Below are positions 1-11,350 of a stretch of 64,000 bases of DNA, in pieces (position 1 is the first letter of the stretch; each line of letters begins with the position of its first letter). The DNA is from Lomentospora prolificans. Taxonomy: Eukaryota; Ascomycota; Sordariomycetes; Microascales; Microascaceae. Location: contig JARFXM010000009.1 in assembly GCA_029532625.1 (NCBI GenBank), forward strand, positions 5,624,416 through 5,688,415. The letters are read 5' to 3'. The notes beneath the pieces were generated by a model that saw only the letters and a list, made by a program, of their open reading frames with translations, did not search any database and was not told where the DNA came from. A program made the position numbers and the translations under genes.

Positions 1-991
1 CATCGAGAAACGGCACCTCCGAACCCTTTTTTGGCTGTGCTATGTTTTCGACAAAGACCTTTCGCTCAGAAATGGGCTTCCACCCATGATTAATGATGAA
101 TTTTGCGACATGTCGCTGCCTCCCGGATATCCCGCAAGCCAATATACTTCGCGGCCGTTCGGTGACCCCACAGAAGAAATCAACTATGAAGGCTGTAGCC
201 CACACTTTCCGGCAGATCTGTTATTACACATCCTCAAGGCCAAAGCATGTCGTATGCTATACTCTGCTGCAGCCCTTAGGAAGTCCGACGCTGAACTCCT
301 ACGGGATATTAGAGAGCTTGACGCAGAACTTGAGTCTTGGCGGATGTCTATCCCCGCGAGCTACCGCCCGGTAATATCGGCCCCTAATAATCCCTATAAA
401 GCCGCCACTCATGGGCCTTCCGTGTTGGAAGGAATACATAGGGTCATGCTACAGTTGGAATATCACAGCCTGATGGTCACTATTCACCGGGTTGTAGGGC
501 GGTATAACACGTGGCATAAGACTTCGTCGGGCGAGGGCACTGACGGGGCAGCTGGTGTTAGATCCAGTCTCGCGTTGTCTGTCGAAGTGAGCAGATCAAC
601 TCTCATATTCTTGAGAGAGTCAGCGCACGAAATCACTAAAGCTGCATGTTTGTAGGTGTCTAACTAGCATTTACGCACCAGGGCTGCACTAGCAATATAT
701 GATACAATTCTAACTGTCGCGTATAGATTCTCCCTGTTCTTTCTTATCGGCGCTTTGACGGCAGTCTTTTTTCATATTCTAATGAACCCTCTTGATCCCC
801 AGTCTCCAATTGATGTAGAACTGTTGGATTCTTCTTCTATCCTCTTAAAGAAACTATCTCAGCGGGTAAAGCTAACCGCGGACGAGCTTCTGAATTTTTC
901 TGTGGTTGAAAGGTTCATCCGCGAGCTGGTCCGACTGGGAAGGTGCGCGATCCTGAAGGCGCAGAAAAGTGTTATGGAATTGGACAAGTGA
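1..991 (+). CDS. Fungal-specific transcription factor domain protein, 3' part only (starts before the window)
   Basis: Reading from base 2 the frame is open through FWLCYVFDKDLSLRNGLPP and on to about base 650, then continues in the same frame from about 695 to the stop at 989-991. The LCYVFDKDLSLR..GLPP block, the DDxxCD-like NDEFCD and the later TLIFLRE and ILMNPLDPQS blocks are typical of the middle homology domain (Fungal_trans) that follows a Zn2Cys6 cluster. The DNA-binding part would lie upstream of the window. One in-frame TAG at 653-655 must be removed. The best solution I see is a 45-nt intron 648-692 (GTTTGT, branch CTAAC near 661, acceptor TAG). A 30-nt alternative, 652-681, also keeps frame but is too short for a normal intron. 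If neither is spliced the gene is broken there. Likely a nuclear regulator; target unknown. Confidence 0.75.
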
Positions 992-2338
992 GACCTGGCA
1001 CGGCATTAACGCCTCCCCTGGTGCAAATACCCTCCCAAGAAAACTTCAGGACAAAATGGAATTGTTTCATGGCTGGTAAGGAATTGTGCAATTCCTAAAG
1101 CAGCACGCCAATGGTCGCTGTTACTTAGGGTCCGGCCTCAGCTGGTTCCGTTCACAAGGCTGGCTCTATTATGACTCAGGTGTTAACCCTCCGGCCTGGA
1201 GAGTTGGCCTGTAGCGACGGCTCTATATATCTGTCTATACAGCTCTGTATCGCAGGTTGTAGCGCAGGTTGTCGGATGGGGTGTCCAAATCAATAGAACA
1301 ATATATTCTCCGATACGGCTTCGTTTGTTCTCGTAACGCTCCTCTTGATGATCGTCTTTAAAACTGTACTGTCAATCCTTCGTCGTGGATGCTGGCCAAG
1401 CCTGGCAAATTTACACCTCTCGATTCGCGCTCTGGTTCTTCGAATCAGGCTTGTGGAATAATTACCGAGATTTCGCGATGACAGGAGCTTTTCGCCCGAG
1501 TAATATGCAGCCCATACGAGCACAATCGCGGCGAACGGCCTCGGACCGGTCCTTTCTTGGGTGGGTGTAGGTAATTAGTAGGGGAGAAGAGCGATTGACT
1601 CTTTTTTATCATTTTTTTTTTCCTGTTTCAATTAGGCGAGTGGCAGCCCACTTTACTTTACGGAAGCATTATCAGACTCTTGTTCTCCGACAGCTAGTTC
1701 ATTGCTCAAACCATCCTCTCTCGTACTTTTAAGATTATTAAAGATGGCCAAATCAGGTCTAATTGCCGCGCGCAAACGCGACTAACCTTGTTACGCTCTC
1801 GTCGCAACCTTCCTTGCTCGAAAAGCTGACGAAGCAATATCTGGGCCAATTCAGGGCCCGCCAACCCTCGCTGCCTACCTAGCGAGCTGGCTTTTGAGTT
1901 CAGCCAGTCAGCCAGCTCGCTACACTACAAACTCGCCTTGGCTGGGCTGTTTGGGCCGGTGCTGGCCAGGCCTTCCTGCACTGCGGGCGACATCCCCACA
2001 CCGTCCTGGGCTATGACGTAACTGAGCATCATCGGGCCGCTCATCCAAGAATATGCTTTCAATTTCACTGGCCAAACATCCAAACCACATAATATTGCCT
2101 GTCGTCATCCACGAGTCGATCTTAAGCGATGGACAGGCGATTATAGCCCTGACGTGGCCAGCGATGTCAGAGAGCCGCAAGCTTGCTAACTAGAATTCCC
2201 CAAGCAGTATAATATCTATCAACCTCTTCGGCCTTTTTCTCCCCCTCGCCTCTCCCCACTAAAACATTCTCCGGGTGTGGTGATTCGTCTTACTCTTAGT
2301 CCTACTAAAATTAAGCCTCTGGTCAGACCAATTCACAA
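992..2338. other. Intergenic; no convincing gene
   Basis: Short frames here lack recognisable domains. It holds a 13-bp inverted repeat at 1880-1922 (separate entry). A pyrimidine-rich stretch at about 2220-2262, just before the next ATG, is typical of a fungal promoter or 5' leader. Confidence 0.6.
1880..1922. repeat. Short inverted repeat, core GAGCTGGC
   Basis: Two 13-bp arms (TAGCGAGCTGGCT at 1880-1892 and its exact reverse complement at 1910-1922) flank a 17-bp spacer. Similar GCCAGC/GCTGGC palindromes recur between genes near 18074 and 34771. Confidence 0.7.
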
Positions 2339-5300
2339 ATGCTGCGCCAGGAGCAGATGGAAGACCGGGCCGCCAGGAGGGCGTACGGTGGTCCCTACAC
2401 GGCCAAACACCCAGTACCAACCGTCCAAGGTTACCGGGAACATCGTGCCGAGCTTCGTGATCGCGACGGGGAGCAAAGCTACAATCAGACGGCAGAAGAC
2501 GGTGAGAAGGACGATGAATACGATGAATACCGGCCTTCCAAAACTCGACGAGCCTACGAATCGGTCAAGGCTATTGCCAAGGACGAAGACCAGCATCGGA
2601 ATGGACACGACCCTTACCCAACCGCGAACAGAAATTGGGCTGATCGGCCGCAGAATTCCCCAGAAGGACAAGAAAATCGGCCAGCATACGACACAGCCAA
2701 TGGCGAGGCTAACGGGGCAGCAAATGGGGCTCGAAAGAACGAGCAGCGCTCCCACGACGAGAACAAAGATCGATCAGATCAAAAGGGCGCAAGTTCACAA
2801 TCAGCCACCGAACAAGCTGCGAGCGCCATTGATCCCATGGACAAGCGCAAGGCGATGAAGAAAACAAAACGTCATGGTGGCGGCCGCGAGGTCACCGATC
2901 CCGTCACGCATTTGCCCATCACGATTCACGACCTGACTGACCAAGACCTGAAGACGGCACCCGAAAACATGCACGCCGCTGGATCCACGGAACGGAACAC
3001 TATGAACGGCTCAGCTAAATCTCCCGAGCAGTTGAGAAAAGATCACGAAGAACTGGAACGTGCACACAAGGGAATGCGGAAGATGTTTCCTCCACCTGAG
3101 CAAGTTGGATTGGAGAAGGAACTGAGGGGAGTGTACGAGAAAGCAATCATGATAGGGCTAGGCGTCGTCATTACTAGCGTTGCCACTCTCGCAGCCACAG
3201 CTAGCTACATGATGAGGCCAAGCCCATCCGCGCTCGCGCACGCGCCGACAGAGGAGGCACGCAGCACATGGGCCCGCATTAGCATTTGGTCTTGGCTACT
3301 CACCGGCTTTGTTGTGTCAACCACAGCTACAATTTTGTACTTGTCTGTCATGCAAGTGTCAGGATGGCTCGGAAAGCGGGTTGAATCTATCTTTGAAGAC
3401 CAGGCGTGGACAGCAGCACGAGAGGAGGAAGAGCTGATTAACGAATCCGAGGTTGAGCTGCCCGAATCTGTTGCGTGGCTGAACAGCTTGCTCGCCTCGG
3501 TGTGGCCTCTAATAAACCCGGATCTTTTTACGTCTCTGGCTGATACCCTCGAAGATGTCATGCAGGCTTCGCTACCCAAAGTTATCCGTATGGTCAGTGT
3601 GGATGACATTGGACAGGGCAGCGAATCAATCCGCATTCTTGGTGTGAGGTGGCTCCCCACAGGAGCTGCGGGGCAGTCAGTAGACTCGAAAGGGAAAATT
3701 GATCGGTCTCAACACGAGGACAAGGCAGAAGCGGGCGAGAGCCAGATCAACAAGGCGGAGAATGATAGCGAACGGGGCGAGGGCGAAGCCGTTGACCAGG
3801 ATCCGATTACTCGAGGAATGGAAGCTGAAGAAGGAGACTTTGTCAACCTGGAGCTCGCTTTCTCGTATCGCGCGCGATCATCCGGAAAGTCGATCAAGAG
3901 CAAAGCTGGCAACGCCCATCTCTATCTCAAGTTCTACCTTCCCGGTGGCATCGCCGTTCCCGTCTGGGTCGAACTGCGTGGCATTGTGGGCATCATGCGA
4001 CTTCGACTTCAGCTCACACCTGACCCTCCCTTCTTCAGCCTGTGTACACTGACATTCCTTGGTCAACCGCGCGCGGACCTATCCTGCATCCCCATATCAA
4101 AACACAGTCTCAATATCATGGACGTTCCACTTATCTCCAATTTTGTGCAGTCTTCCATTGATGCTGCGTTGGCGGAATACGTCGCCCCCAAATCACTGGC
4201 GCTGGATCTCAAGCAGATGCTTATCGGAGACGACTTTAAGAAGGATACGGTTGCCCTTGGGGTTGTCATTGTGTTCATCAAATGCGCAAAGGGATTCAAA
4301 GAGGGTGATGGCGGTATTGGGCCAATGGACGGGTCGAGTGATACCTACGTGACCGTTAGCTGGGGAAAGTTCGGCAAACCAGCGGCGTCTACACGGATTA
4401 TTATCGATACCAAAGAACCGATTTGGAATGAGTGGGCCTCAATCATTGTAACTCCAGAGGAATTGAACGCAGAGGAAACTCTGCGGTTGCAAATATGGGA
4501 CTCCGACAAGTACACCGCTGATGATGACCTTGGAAGAGTCGAGCTGAGCCTCAAGGATGTCATGCGCGCATCGGAGACTAAAAACCGCATGTGCGATCGT
4601 GAAGATGGTCTGAGGGGCGATGACCCGGATGAGAAGATGCCGGGAACGCTTTCTTGGTCGGTCGGGTATTTCGCAAAGACGAGGATCCAGCAGGATCAAC
4701 TCAAAAACCAAACCGCTTACCCCAGCATTCGTAGCACCCAGGCCCTCAAAGAGTGGGCTTCCGAGAGTGCAACTAGGAAGCTTCGCGAGAGTGGTTCAGC
4801 CAGCGATAAAAACTCCGATGAGAGACGCCAGCAGACAATCCAGGACTTTAAGGAGAGGGAAGACGAGATGGTCATCGCCGCGCCTCCACCCACAGACCTG
4901 CCGAGCGGATTGCTGAGCCTGCAGATCCACAATATCACAGGGCTCAATATCCAGAAACTTAACAAACGAGAAAAGAGGGATGACAAGGGTGGGGAGGATG
5001 AGACCGACGACGAAGACGGGTTGCCCGATAGCTACTGCACGGTTTATATGAACCATACCAAGATCTACCGCACGCGCACGAAGCCGAAGAGTGCGCAACC
5101 GTTCTTCAACGCAGGCACTGAGAGATTTGTGCGCGACTGGCGAACTACCGAGATCATTATTAGTGTTAGAGACCGACGAGAGCACGAAAACGATCCTTTA
5201 CTCGGCATCGTCTACCTACCCCTAAGGAGGGTGTTTGAGAAGCGCAGCCAATTTATGGACAGCTTCCCAATTGCCGGCGGTATTGGCTATGGCCGAGTCA

Positions 5301-6346
5301 GAATCAGCATGGTGTGGCGAAGCGTCGAGTGTAGGTTTCCTATGGAGCTCATGGGCTGGGAATATGGAACGCTCGAAGTAAAGGCCCCCGTCAGATTCCA
5401 AGGCGGGTATGATAAGATCCTAGGATGCAAGATTCACCTCCACACCAAAATTGCACGGGCCAAGATGAAGTCGCACTCGTCAGACGGAACCTGGCTTCCC
5501 AAGCGAAACGACCGAGATAGCGTGTTCCTCGCTGTATCGAAGCGTTATCGGACGGCCTTGGTGCTCGAATTCCGAAAGTCGTCAGCCGTTGCGGGAGACA
5601 GCACGCAGGCGCTCGCGGTTCTTTGGCTACGTGATATTCCGGACGAGGAAGAAAGGGTCGTCTCACTAGATGTTTGGAAGGCCGGTAAAAAGCAGCTCGA
5701 GCAGGCGCGTAGCTCTGCTGACTACCACGGATGCGAAGAGGGCGAACAACCCGTGGGCAAAGTCGAATTCACCCTCAAGTTCTGGCGCGGCCTAAGTGGC
5801 TATCACAAAGGTTACGCCAGCAAATCGCGGAATGCTCATGTCCGCGACGCTATGGAAGTGTTAGATACTGTAAATGGGGAGGGTCTGGCTATGGAGGACC
5901 AGGGAGACGAATACGACGACTCTGACTCTGACACTTCCTCGGACGAGATCAAAACACCGCAACCCCTTGCTGGTAATGATCAAGGTCCAGATGGCAGTCA
6001 AGAAACCGACGCAGAAAAGCGTGAAATGCTGCGCAAAGCTAATGCGGAATCGGAAACTGATGACGATGACCCCAAGAATCTCCCTAGCCGCTTAAAGAAA
6101 CGCGCTACATTATTGATCAGCGGTGATAGTAATACGAAAGACGATGGGAGCCGCGGCGCCAGGGCTCAGCTTCAGGATTACAAGACCCACCATAAGCAAC
6201 TACACCGCAAGCACCGCGGGATTATGCAATGGAAGGCAACCCGAACCCTGGACTGGATGGCAGGCAAGGTTAGTCGCGGAAAGGGCAAGGTTGGCGAAGT
6301 ATTTGAACATGGCAACAAAGAAACAGGGATCGAGACCGAAGTCTGA
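2339..6346 (+). CDS. SMP- and C2-domain membrane protein, Mug190/tricalbin-like (1335 aa)
   Basis: One uninterrupted frame. The N-terminal ~260 residues are hydrophilic and low in complexity. Two hydrophobic segments follow, at about 269-292 and 316-341, the hairpin-like anchor expected in the ER membrane. Residues about 373-632 match an SMP (synaptotagmin-like mitochondrial lipid-binding) domain, opening ESVAWLNSLLASVWPLINP. Then come three C2-like blocks: about 636-741 (aspartate loops SDTYVTVSWG and IWDSDKYTADDDLG), about 858-968 (GLPDSYCTVYMN, IISVRDRREHENDPLLG) and a weaker one at about 1011-1160. The C terminus is acidic and then basic. Domain order and length fit the fungal Mug190/C2 family related to tricalbins. 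By family knowledge it should tether ER to plasma membrane and move lipids. The ATG at 2339 is the first in the frame. It seems intact and intronless. Confidence 0.9.
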   Translation: MLRQEQMEDRAARRAYGGPYTAKHPVPTVQGYREHRAELRDRDGEQSYNQTAEDGEKDDEYDEYRPSKTRRAYESVKAIAKDEDQHRNGHDPYPTANRNWADRPQNSPEGQENRPAYDTANGEANGAANGARKNEQRSHDENKDRSDQKGASSQSATEQAASAIDPMDKRKAMKKTKRHGGGREVTDPVTHLPITIHDLTDQDLKTAPENMHAAGSTERNTMNGSAKSPEQLRKDHEELERAHKGMRKMFPPPEQVGLEKELRGVYEKAIMIGLGVVITSVATLAATASYMMRPSPSALAHAPTEEARSTWARISIWSWLLTGFVVSTTATILYLSVMQVSGWLGKRVESIFEDQAWTAAREEEELINESEVELPESVAWLNSLLASVWPLINPDLFTSLADTLEDVMQASLPKVIRMVSVDDIGQGSESIRILGVRWLPTGAAGQSVDSKGKIDRSQHEDKAEAGESQINKAENDSERGEGEAVDQDPITRGMEAEEGDFVNLELAFSYRARSSGKSIKSKAGNAHLYLKFYLPGGIAVPVWVELRGIVGIMRLRLQLTPDPPFFSLCTLTFLGQPRADLSCIPISKHSLNIMDVPLISNFVQSSIDAALAEYVAPKSLALDLKQMLIGDDFKKDTVALGVVIVFIKCAKGFKEGDGGIGPMDGSSDTYVTVSWGKFGKPAASTRIIIDTKEPIWNEWASIIVTPEELNAEETLRLQIWDSDKYTADDDLGRVELSLKDVMRASETKNRMCDREDGLRGDDPDEKMPGTLSWSVGYFAKTRIQQDQLKNQTAYPSIRSTQALKEWASESATRKLRESGSASDKNSDERRQQTIQDFKEREDEMVIAAPPPTDLPSGLLSLQIHNITGLNIQKLNKREKRDDKGGEDETDDEDGLPDSYCTVYMNHTKIYRTRTKPKSAQPFFNAGTERFVRDWRTTEIIISVRDRREHENDPLLGIVYLPLRRVFEKRSQFMDSFPIAGGIGYGRVRISMVWRSVECRFPMELMGWEYGTLEVKAPVRFQGGYDKILGCKIHLHTKIARAKMKSHSSDGTWLPKRNDRDSVFLAVSKRYRTALVLEFRKSSAVAGDSTQALAVLWLRDIPDEEERVVSLDVWKAGKKQLEQARSSADYHGCEEGEQPVGKVEFTLKFWRGLSGYHKGYASKSRNAHVRDAMEVLDTVNGEGLAMEDQGDEYDDSDSDTSSDEIKTPQPLAGNDQGPDGSQETDAEKREMLRKANAESETDDDDPKNLPSRLKKRATLLISGDSNTKDDGSRGARAQLQDYKTHHKQLHRKHRGIMQWKATRTLDWMAGKVSRGKGKVGEVFEHGNKETGIETEV

Positions 6347-7655
6347 TTGTAACATACGAAGTTGAGAAAAGAAGCGCGTAACAAGCGGCCGGGTAGATTG
6401 CTATAGCGAGGAGTGCCGCAATTCGGATCAATACTTTAGACCTAATATAAGTTCTCTTTGTTGTTTCCTTTCGCCTACGTCAAGCCATAAGGCGCTTCCC
6501 TGACCCTCTTAGATTTTGTCGGCCTTCCTTTAGAAATCCCACAATCAAGAGGGCAAAGTTCATTTAGGTGGCAATCTACTAGGAACAGAGCAATTGCATA
6601 TGACAAGATGTCTGTTTCCACCAGTAATACAAATATATCGCCGTATGTTGCGACGACAACCATTGTGAACGTCCCGCGTCATATATCATCGTACGCAAAT
6701 TCTACTCGATAATACACGGCAATATGTTGAAGTTAGAATCCATGGTATGATGCTTGGCATCTAGTGCCCCGGCAGGTACCAATCCTAGTCTCTTTAACGG
6801 CTTACCAGGGGGTGCTGCGTCCCTGCCTACGGTTGTGCCTCAAGTCCATGTCCTAAATATTCTAATCAAGAGGGCCGTACTGAGGCGTTCGCCGTTGCAT
6901 CACATGCCCTCATCGCGTAAAGAACCTTTGTCAGATTGCCAAAGTCATCAGATAGTTGAGAAACTCCACTTCCATCCTCAAGGTTATCGAGAATGACTTC
7001 GTGGCTAAAAGGCGCTTCAACTCTCGAGAGAATGTCTTCGTTTTACCTAGAATATGCCTCTTTGACAGTCTATGCCCTACTCTTTCGATACCGGGGGTAT
7101 CCGGGCCTCCATGTGAGGGAGGAGATGCAAGGGTTCTAGCCCCTACGCTGGACTCCCCTTGATACTTGGGCAGCATGAATGACACGCCTTCCGCTTCGCA
7201 GTACATGCATGTAAGGGAACGATTTTCGGTGAATGCTAAAATCAAGGTGTAGATTTAGCAGGCTCCGAGGAAGTCAGAATAGTATGACCTCGTAAGCAAG
7301 ACTTGCTCATATACCCTAGTGTCGACTGATCTCTTACTGATTCAACCCATACTAAAGTCATATTATGGCTAATGTGAAATCAATAATATCTCGCTCTTAG
7401 CGTCAGATATCTAAACTCTGTCCTAGAAAATGCTTAGCCCCTGTAATGAAAATTGCCCGCTCAAATTTCGAAAAGATCGAAAGCCCTGCTGCTCTTTGCA
7501 TCAAGGCCGAAGAGCTGTTTACCGTTCGCCTGCGTATTAGTCGAAGGTTATTCTAGCGTGCAAGTAATAACTTATGCAGCGAAAATGGAAATTGTGTGTC
7601 TCAAAATCCCTCCAGCTGCCGTTACCCTGATTGTGGAAAAGCACCTGTAAGTCCA
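6347..7655. other. Intergenic; nothing convincing
   Basis: It holds the 3' flanks of the genes on either side. Small frames at 6475-7650 have no recognisable motif and no splice pattern I could join into a gene. Confidence 0.55.
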
Positions 7656-8729
7656 TCATGTAGGTTCTCCCCACATCCTACCTCCTATGGCAATACTGGC
7701 CCTTGTCGTCCGGCCATCCAATCTCATCATCCATAGCCTCATAGCCGTTAGAACAACAGTAAGGACCCAGCGCTGTCCAAGGTCACCAGTGAGGCCACTC
7801 CCCCTTAGTTTTAGTGTAAACTCATGCTTTCCGACCCAAGGTACTCTGCCCCATGAGAGGACGGCTACGGTTTCAGCCTGGCCAGTCCCCTCTCGCAAAG
7901 CTGATATTCCCCGTCTAATCCCGCCTCCTCCGGTACTTTCGCCATTCAGAGGTTGATCTCTGTCCACTTCATGTCGAAGGCTTGTGGAACAAAGTCTCAA
8001 CAATTCGAATCCGCTCGCGCGGAACTCGGAACCGCCAGCCATCTTCCTCCACTCAAATATCTCCCGCGCGGTATCCTCTCTGCCGACCTCAAGAGAGAAA
8101 CGAAACGTCGCCGTCTTTCGTTCGGGTAGCACCTTCATAATCTCCCTAGTGTGTAGAGTCGTCGTAGGGTGGAGGCAAGGTATTAAAATTGTGCTATTTG
8201 AATTGAAACTGAGGGTTCGCGAGGCATGCCGGGAGATCTCGCCAGCGGCGCCTAGAATAGGATCGTCAAGAGTGACACCATTATGGAGATAAAGGCCTGG
8301 TTTGCCTCCTAAAGGGCCTCGTGTAGTCACGCCCATGTGAGAATCAATGATATATAGGATCTCGTTTCCATCCTCGTTGGCACATAGCTTCAGTGTCATC
8401 ATTTCCGAACAATGAAGCGATGGATTCTTGTGCAAGCTCATCACAGGTGGAAACTCTCGATAAGGAGTAGGCGGAGGCACGATTGGCCTTGGCGGCAACG
8501 GACCACGGTTGTACACAGTATAGGCAGGCGGAGCCTCCAAATCAAGGTTGTTATGGCTATCAAAAGTATCTGGATACGATGGAGGATGCGCGTATGAGGG
8601 CAATTCTCGTTCCCTTGCCCCTTGGCTACGCGGCCTCGACTGCATCTTCAGGTTGCTGTGTCGACGGAAGCTAAAGCTGCATAATGACCGAGGGCGAACG
8701 TGATCGTGTCTAGACCGTGAATTTCGCAT
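7656..8729 (-). CDS. Uncharacterised fungal protein with PPxY motifs (357 aa)
   Basis: A single open frame on the minus strand with an ATG at 8729-8727; Met29 is a possible later start. Residues 1-90 are Arg/Pro-rich and carry two PPxY motifs (PPSY at 49-52, PPAY at 67-70), the type bound by WW domains of Nedd4/Rsp5 ubiquitin ligases. The remainder looks like a folded beta-rich domain with a REIFEWRK block and a C-terminal ERW-like segment (LGQRWVLTVVLTAMRLW). This arrangement recurs in uncharacterised Pezizomycotina proteins with a tubby/LURP-one-like feel, but I cannot assign a family firmly. No signal peptide is obvious. The hydrophobic tail (VLTVVLTAMRLW) is more likely a buried helix than a membrane span. 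Confidence 0.7.
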   Translation of the reverse strand: MRNSRSRHDHVRPRSLCSFSFRRHSNLKMQSRPRSQGARERELPSYAHPPSYPDTFDSHNNLDLEAPPAYTVYNRGPLPPRPIVPPPTPYREFPPVMSLHKNPSLHCSEMMTLKLCANEDGNEILYIIDSHMGVTTRGPLGGKPGLYLHNGVTLDDPILGAAGEISRHASRTLSFNSNSTILIPCLHPTTTLHTREIMKVLPERKTATFRFSLEVGREDTAREIFEWRKMAGGSEFRASGFELLRLCSTSLRHEVDRDQPLNGESTGGGGIRRGISALREGTGQAETVAVLSWGRVPWVGKHEFTLKLRGSGLTGDLGQRWVLTVVLTAMRLWMMRLDGRTTRASIAIGGRMWGEPT

Positions 8730-9989
8730 AGGTACATAGGCTCCTTTTTGTCAATAGTCTCATATACCCAACGTTCGTTGCAGTCTCCGACGCCTTTATA
8801 ATGTGGTGAGGGAGCCAATGCCCCATGCAAGGAGATTCGTGGCAAGACAATTATTTCCAGATTAGCCTGCCATCATTATCTGGCACATGAATGACAGAGA
8901 GTGGCAGTGCTCTCGGCGTTCACCACTCCGCGTGTTGGCAATTTCATTTTATGCTAAACTCCCGCGAAAGCAAGACTCAGCATTTGGTGCGCCAAGAGAC
9001 TAAAACAGCATCTCAGGCCTCAACAACGGGACAGCGCCAATGATGTCACGTAAGCCGAATGAAAATGGTAAACCTCCGGTAATAACTCACCATTCCCCGC
9101 CCTTGGCACTCAAACTCATCAGCTTCTCGTTCCCCAAGGCGTGAAAGAGCGGCGGAAGGGTTACTTTTCTCGCCGAGGCGGCCCTTCCCTGTGGTTTGAA
9201 GGGCCTCTGTCTGTTTGTTATCTCAGAGGCTCAGAAACAACCTCATCGGCTTTAAAGCACTCCTAAAAGCCTCTCAATCAATGCATTTAGTGCTAAGTAA
9301 GGCGAAGAAAACCTCTACATTCGCGTATGCTATGCTGACCAGTGGCAGAAGTTGATTGTCCGGATGCATTCTGCTACGCGACATGTTTACTAGGCAGTCG
9401 CCTCAAGGCTATTATGGCAAAGTGTAAGCCAGCTTGTAACTTACCCCAATCACACCTATCTAAAGGAAACCGTAGAGAATGTTTGCGGCGCGATGAGATT
9501 TTGGAAGCTTAATCTTGGGGAGGGATACCAGCCACGTAAGGTCCGAGCAACGCCCGGGGTATAGGTGACAAAGCCACTCAACGAACATCAACGCACTGAC
9601 GCCAAGTCAAGGCCTCCTTGCACAACGATCTAATAATGCATTAAGCTCGTGTATACTGGGCCGGACCAGAATATGGATGGAGTGTACGGTTACACCAACT
9701 CAAAGACGGCGCACGGAATCAGTAAAGGCGTCGCAGATGAGTTTTCTCATACCTATAAGGAAAGTAGCCATCGTCAACTGGTCTGTTTCTGATCGCTACC
9801 CGTCACAAGTTTTATTTATGCACTCAGTGTAAAAACCTACCAACCTTAGACAGCTTGAGTATGCGCAAGAATGCCGCTCACTCCCCCTATAATCAAAAGC
9901 CTGCCGCACCGGTCCACCAACTTCTCCGACACTTGGGGTGTTGAAGCAGGAGTGTGCGCTACTCCATGATTTCCTGTACTTTCGCCATT
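8730..9989. other. Intergenic; no gene seen
   Basis: It has frequent stops in all frames and no coherent exon series. It may hold the promoter of the minus-strand gene ending at 8729. Confidence 0.5.
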
Positions 9990-11350
9990 TTACTGCGAGG
10001 CGTTCTCGCGCATCACATCACGAGCTGTCTCATTCTCCATGAAGATTGAAATGAGAGGAAATGTGCCAGGCACATTCAGGAACACAGACATATAAACTAC
10101 ACGAAGACCTCGACATCACGAACGCGAAATCGTGAGTCCAGCATGGCAAGTGGGTCATCGTTGCCACTGATCCTAGCAGTGCCAGCAGCATGGTGACCAT
10201 ATGCCTCAACCCGAACGTACTGTGAGAGCTGCTCCGTGGTATTGACGTCTTGACCCGGAACAGCCTCTGCGATGCTCGCATCCGCACCGCCGGGGAGAGA
10301 ATCGAAAATCTTGCGAGTAAACTCAATACCGTCGACCAATCCTTGGACCTCTTCTTCGCCACCATCCGCAAAGTACTCAAAATTCATTTCAAGCACGTCT
10401 CGGGGGTCAGAAGTCCGCAGCGTAACGCGGCCAGCACGGTTGCGCGAGTGGGACTCAGAGATGGTGTAGGTTTAGTTCGTTGCTGGCCAGCTCGATGTCG
10501 GTCCAGTTGTAATAAGGAGGAGGGTCGCCAAGTATAGCGCCGCTCGCGCCATAGAGGATTAAATCCCGCTCACACCAGGGCGCGACGCTTGCTAGAGGTA
10601 TGGAGGACAAATTCGAAGAATCCAAGCATAGTCCAGGGTCCTTGCCCTCTAACCACTTGATATAGCAGGGACCTCAATCGGGGGGTTGTTTAGGCAATTT
10701 TCCCAAAAAGTAAAGTTCTTAGAGACACTGTGGATAACCAGCACCTCAAAGTGGTCGACGAGGTTCCTTCCAACGCCGAGTAAGTCAACAACTACACGGA
10801 TATCATGTTCATTCGTGATCGACCACACACTCTGTAGGCGAAATTACCGCAGTACGTGTGGAATCTTGACGCAGGAGGTGTTGAGAAGCCTCAATGCCAG
10901 CCTATAAGAGCTAATAACCAAGCCCATCGCTCTCCATGAAATCTTCACTGCATCACCGAAGCGTGACGACTTTGACAATGTGAAACCCAGCATATCTCTG
11001 GACCTGCGCTTGCCACTCGCTTGCCTAAGGCAATAGATATTCTTCAATAATATTGGTGTTCTAAAACTTGAAATAACATTATCAATTAATAGCCGCATTT
11101 GCAGACCTCCTTCGAGTACCTCGATTATACAAGCAGCCCACTCGAGTGTCGCATTATGTGTCAAAATGGTGACTCCCAGTCTATCTCCATGTGGTGAATG
11201 GTAACGAACTTGGATTAACAATGACACTGCAACTTTGAGGCTGGGTCTCCCGATCCCGAAGAATATTGAATTCCATGCGCCGGGTCTGAAGCGCATGCCA
11301 TCATCAGTCATTGGGTTCCCACCGAAATCGTTCACAAGACGCCGAGGCAT
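9990..11350 (-). pseudogene. Decayed GMC oxidoreductase (glucose/choline/aryl-alcohol oxidase-like)
   Basis: Homology to flavoprotein GMC oxidoreductases can be followed on the minus strand through several frames. Blocks in order: a probable middle segment around 11300-11050 (VISSFRTPILL); VVVDLLGVGRNLVDHFEV at about 10800-10740; FTFWENCLNNPP near 10700; WLEGKDPG to YYNWTDIELASNE at about 10650-10480; NRAGRVTLRTSDPRD; the active-site region HHAAGTARI with DSRFRVRDVE at about 10190-10110; and finally, in another frame, GLRVVYMSVF and NVPGTFPLIS up to a stop at 9990-9992. Frameshifts separate FWENC from WLEGK, ASNE from RAGRV, and RDVE from GLRVV. The N-terminal FAD-binding GxGxxG part was not found. 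It is a nonfunctional relative of the intact GMC gene just downstream. Confidence 0.8.

Noticed and set aside
652..681. 30-nt intron in the first gene
   Set aside because: It keeps frame and has GT...CTAAC...CAG but is shorter than normal fungal introns; the 45-nt alternative 648-692 was preferred.
10844..11350. 168-codon open frame on the minus strand as a gene of its own
   Set aside because: It overlaps the GMC pseudogene and appears to be its middle part plus out-of-frame sequence, so it was not listed separately.
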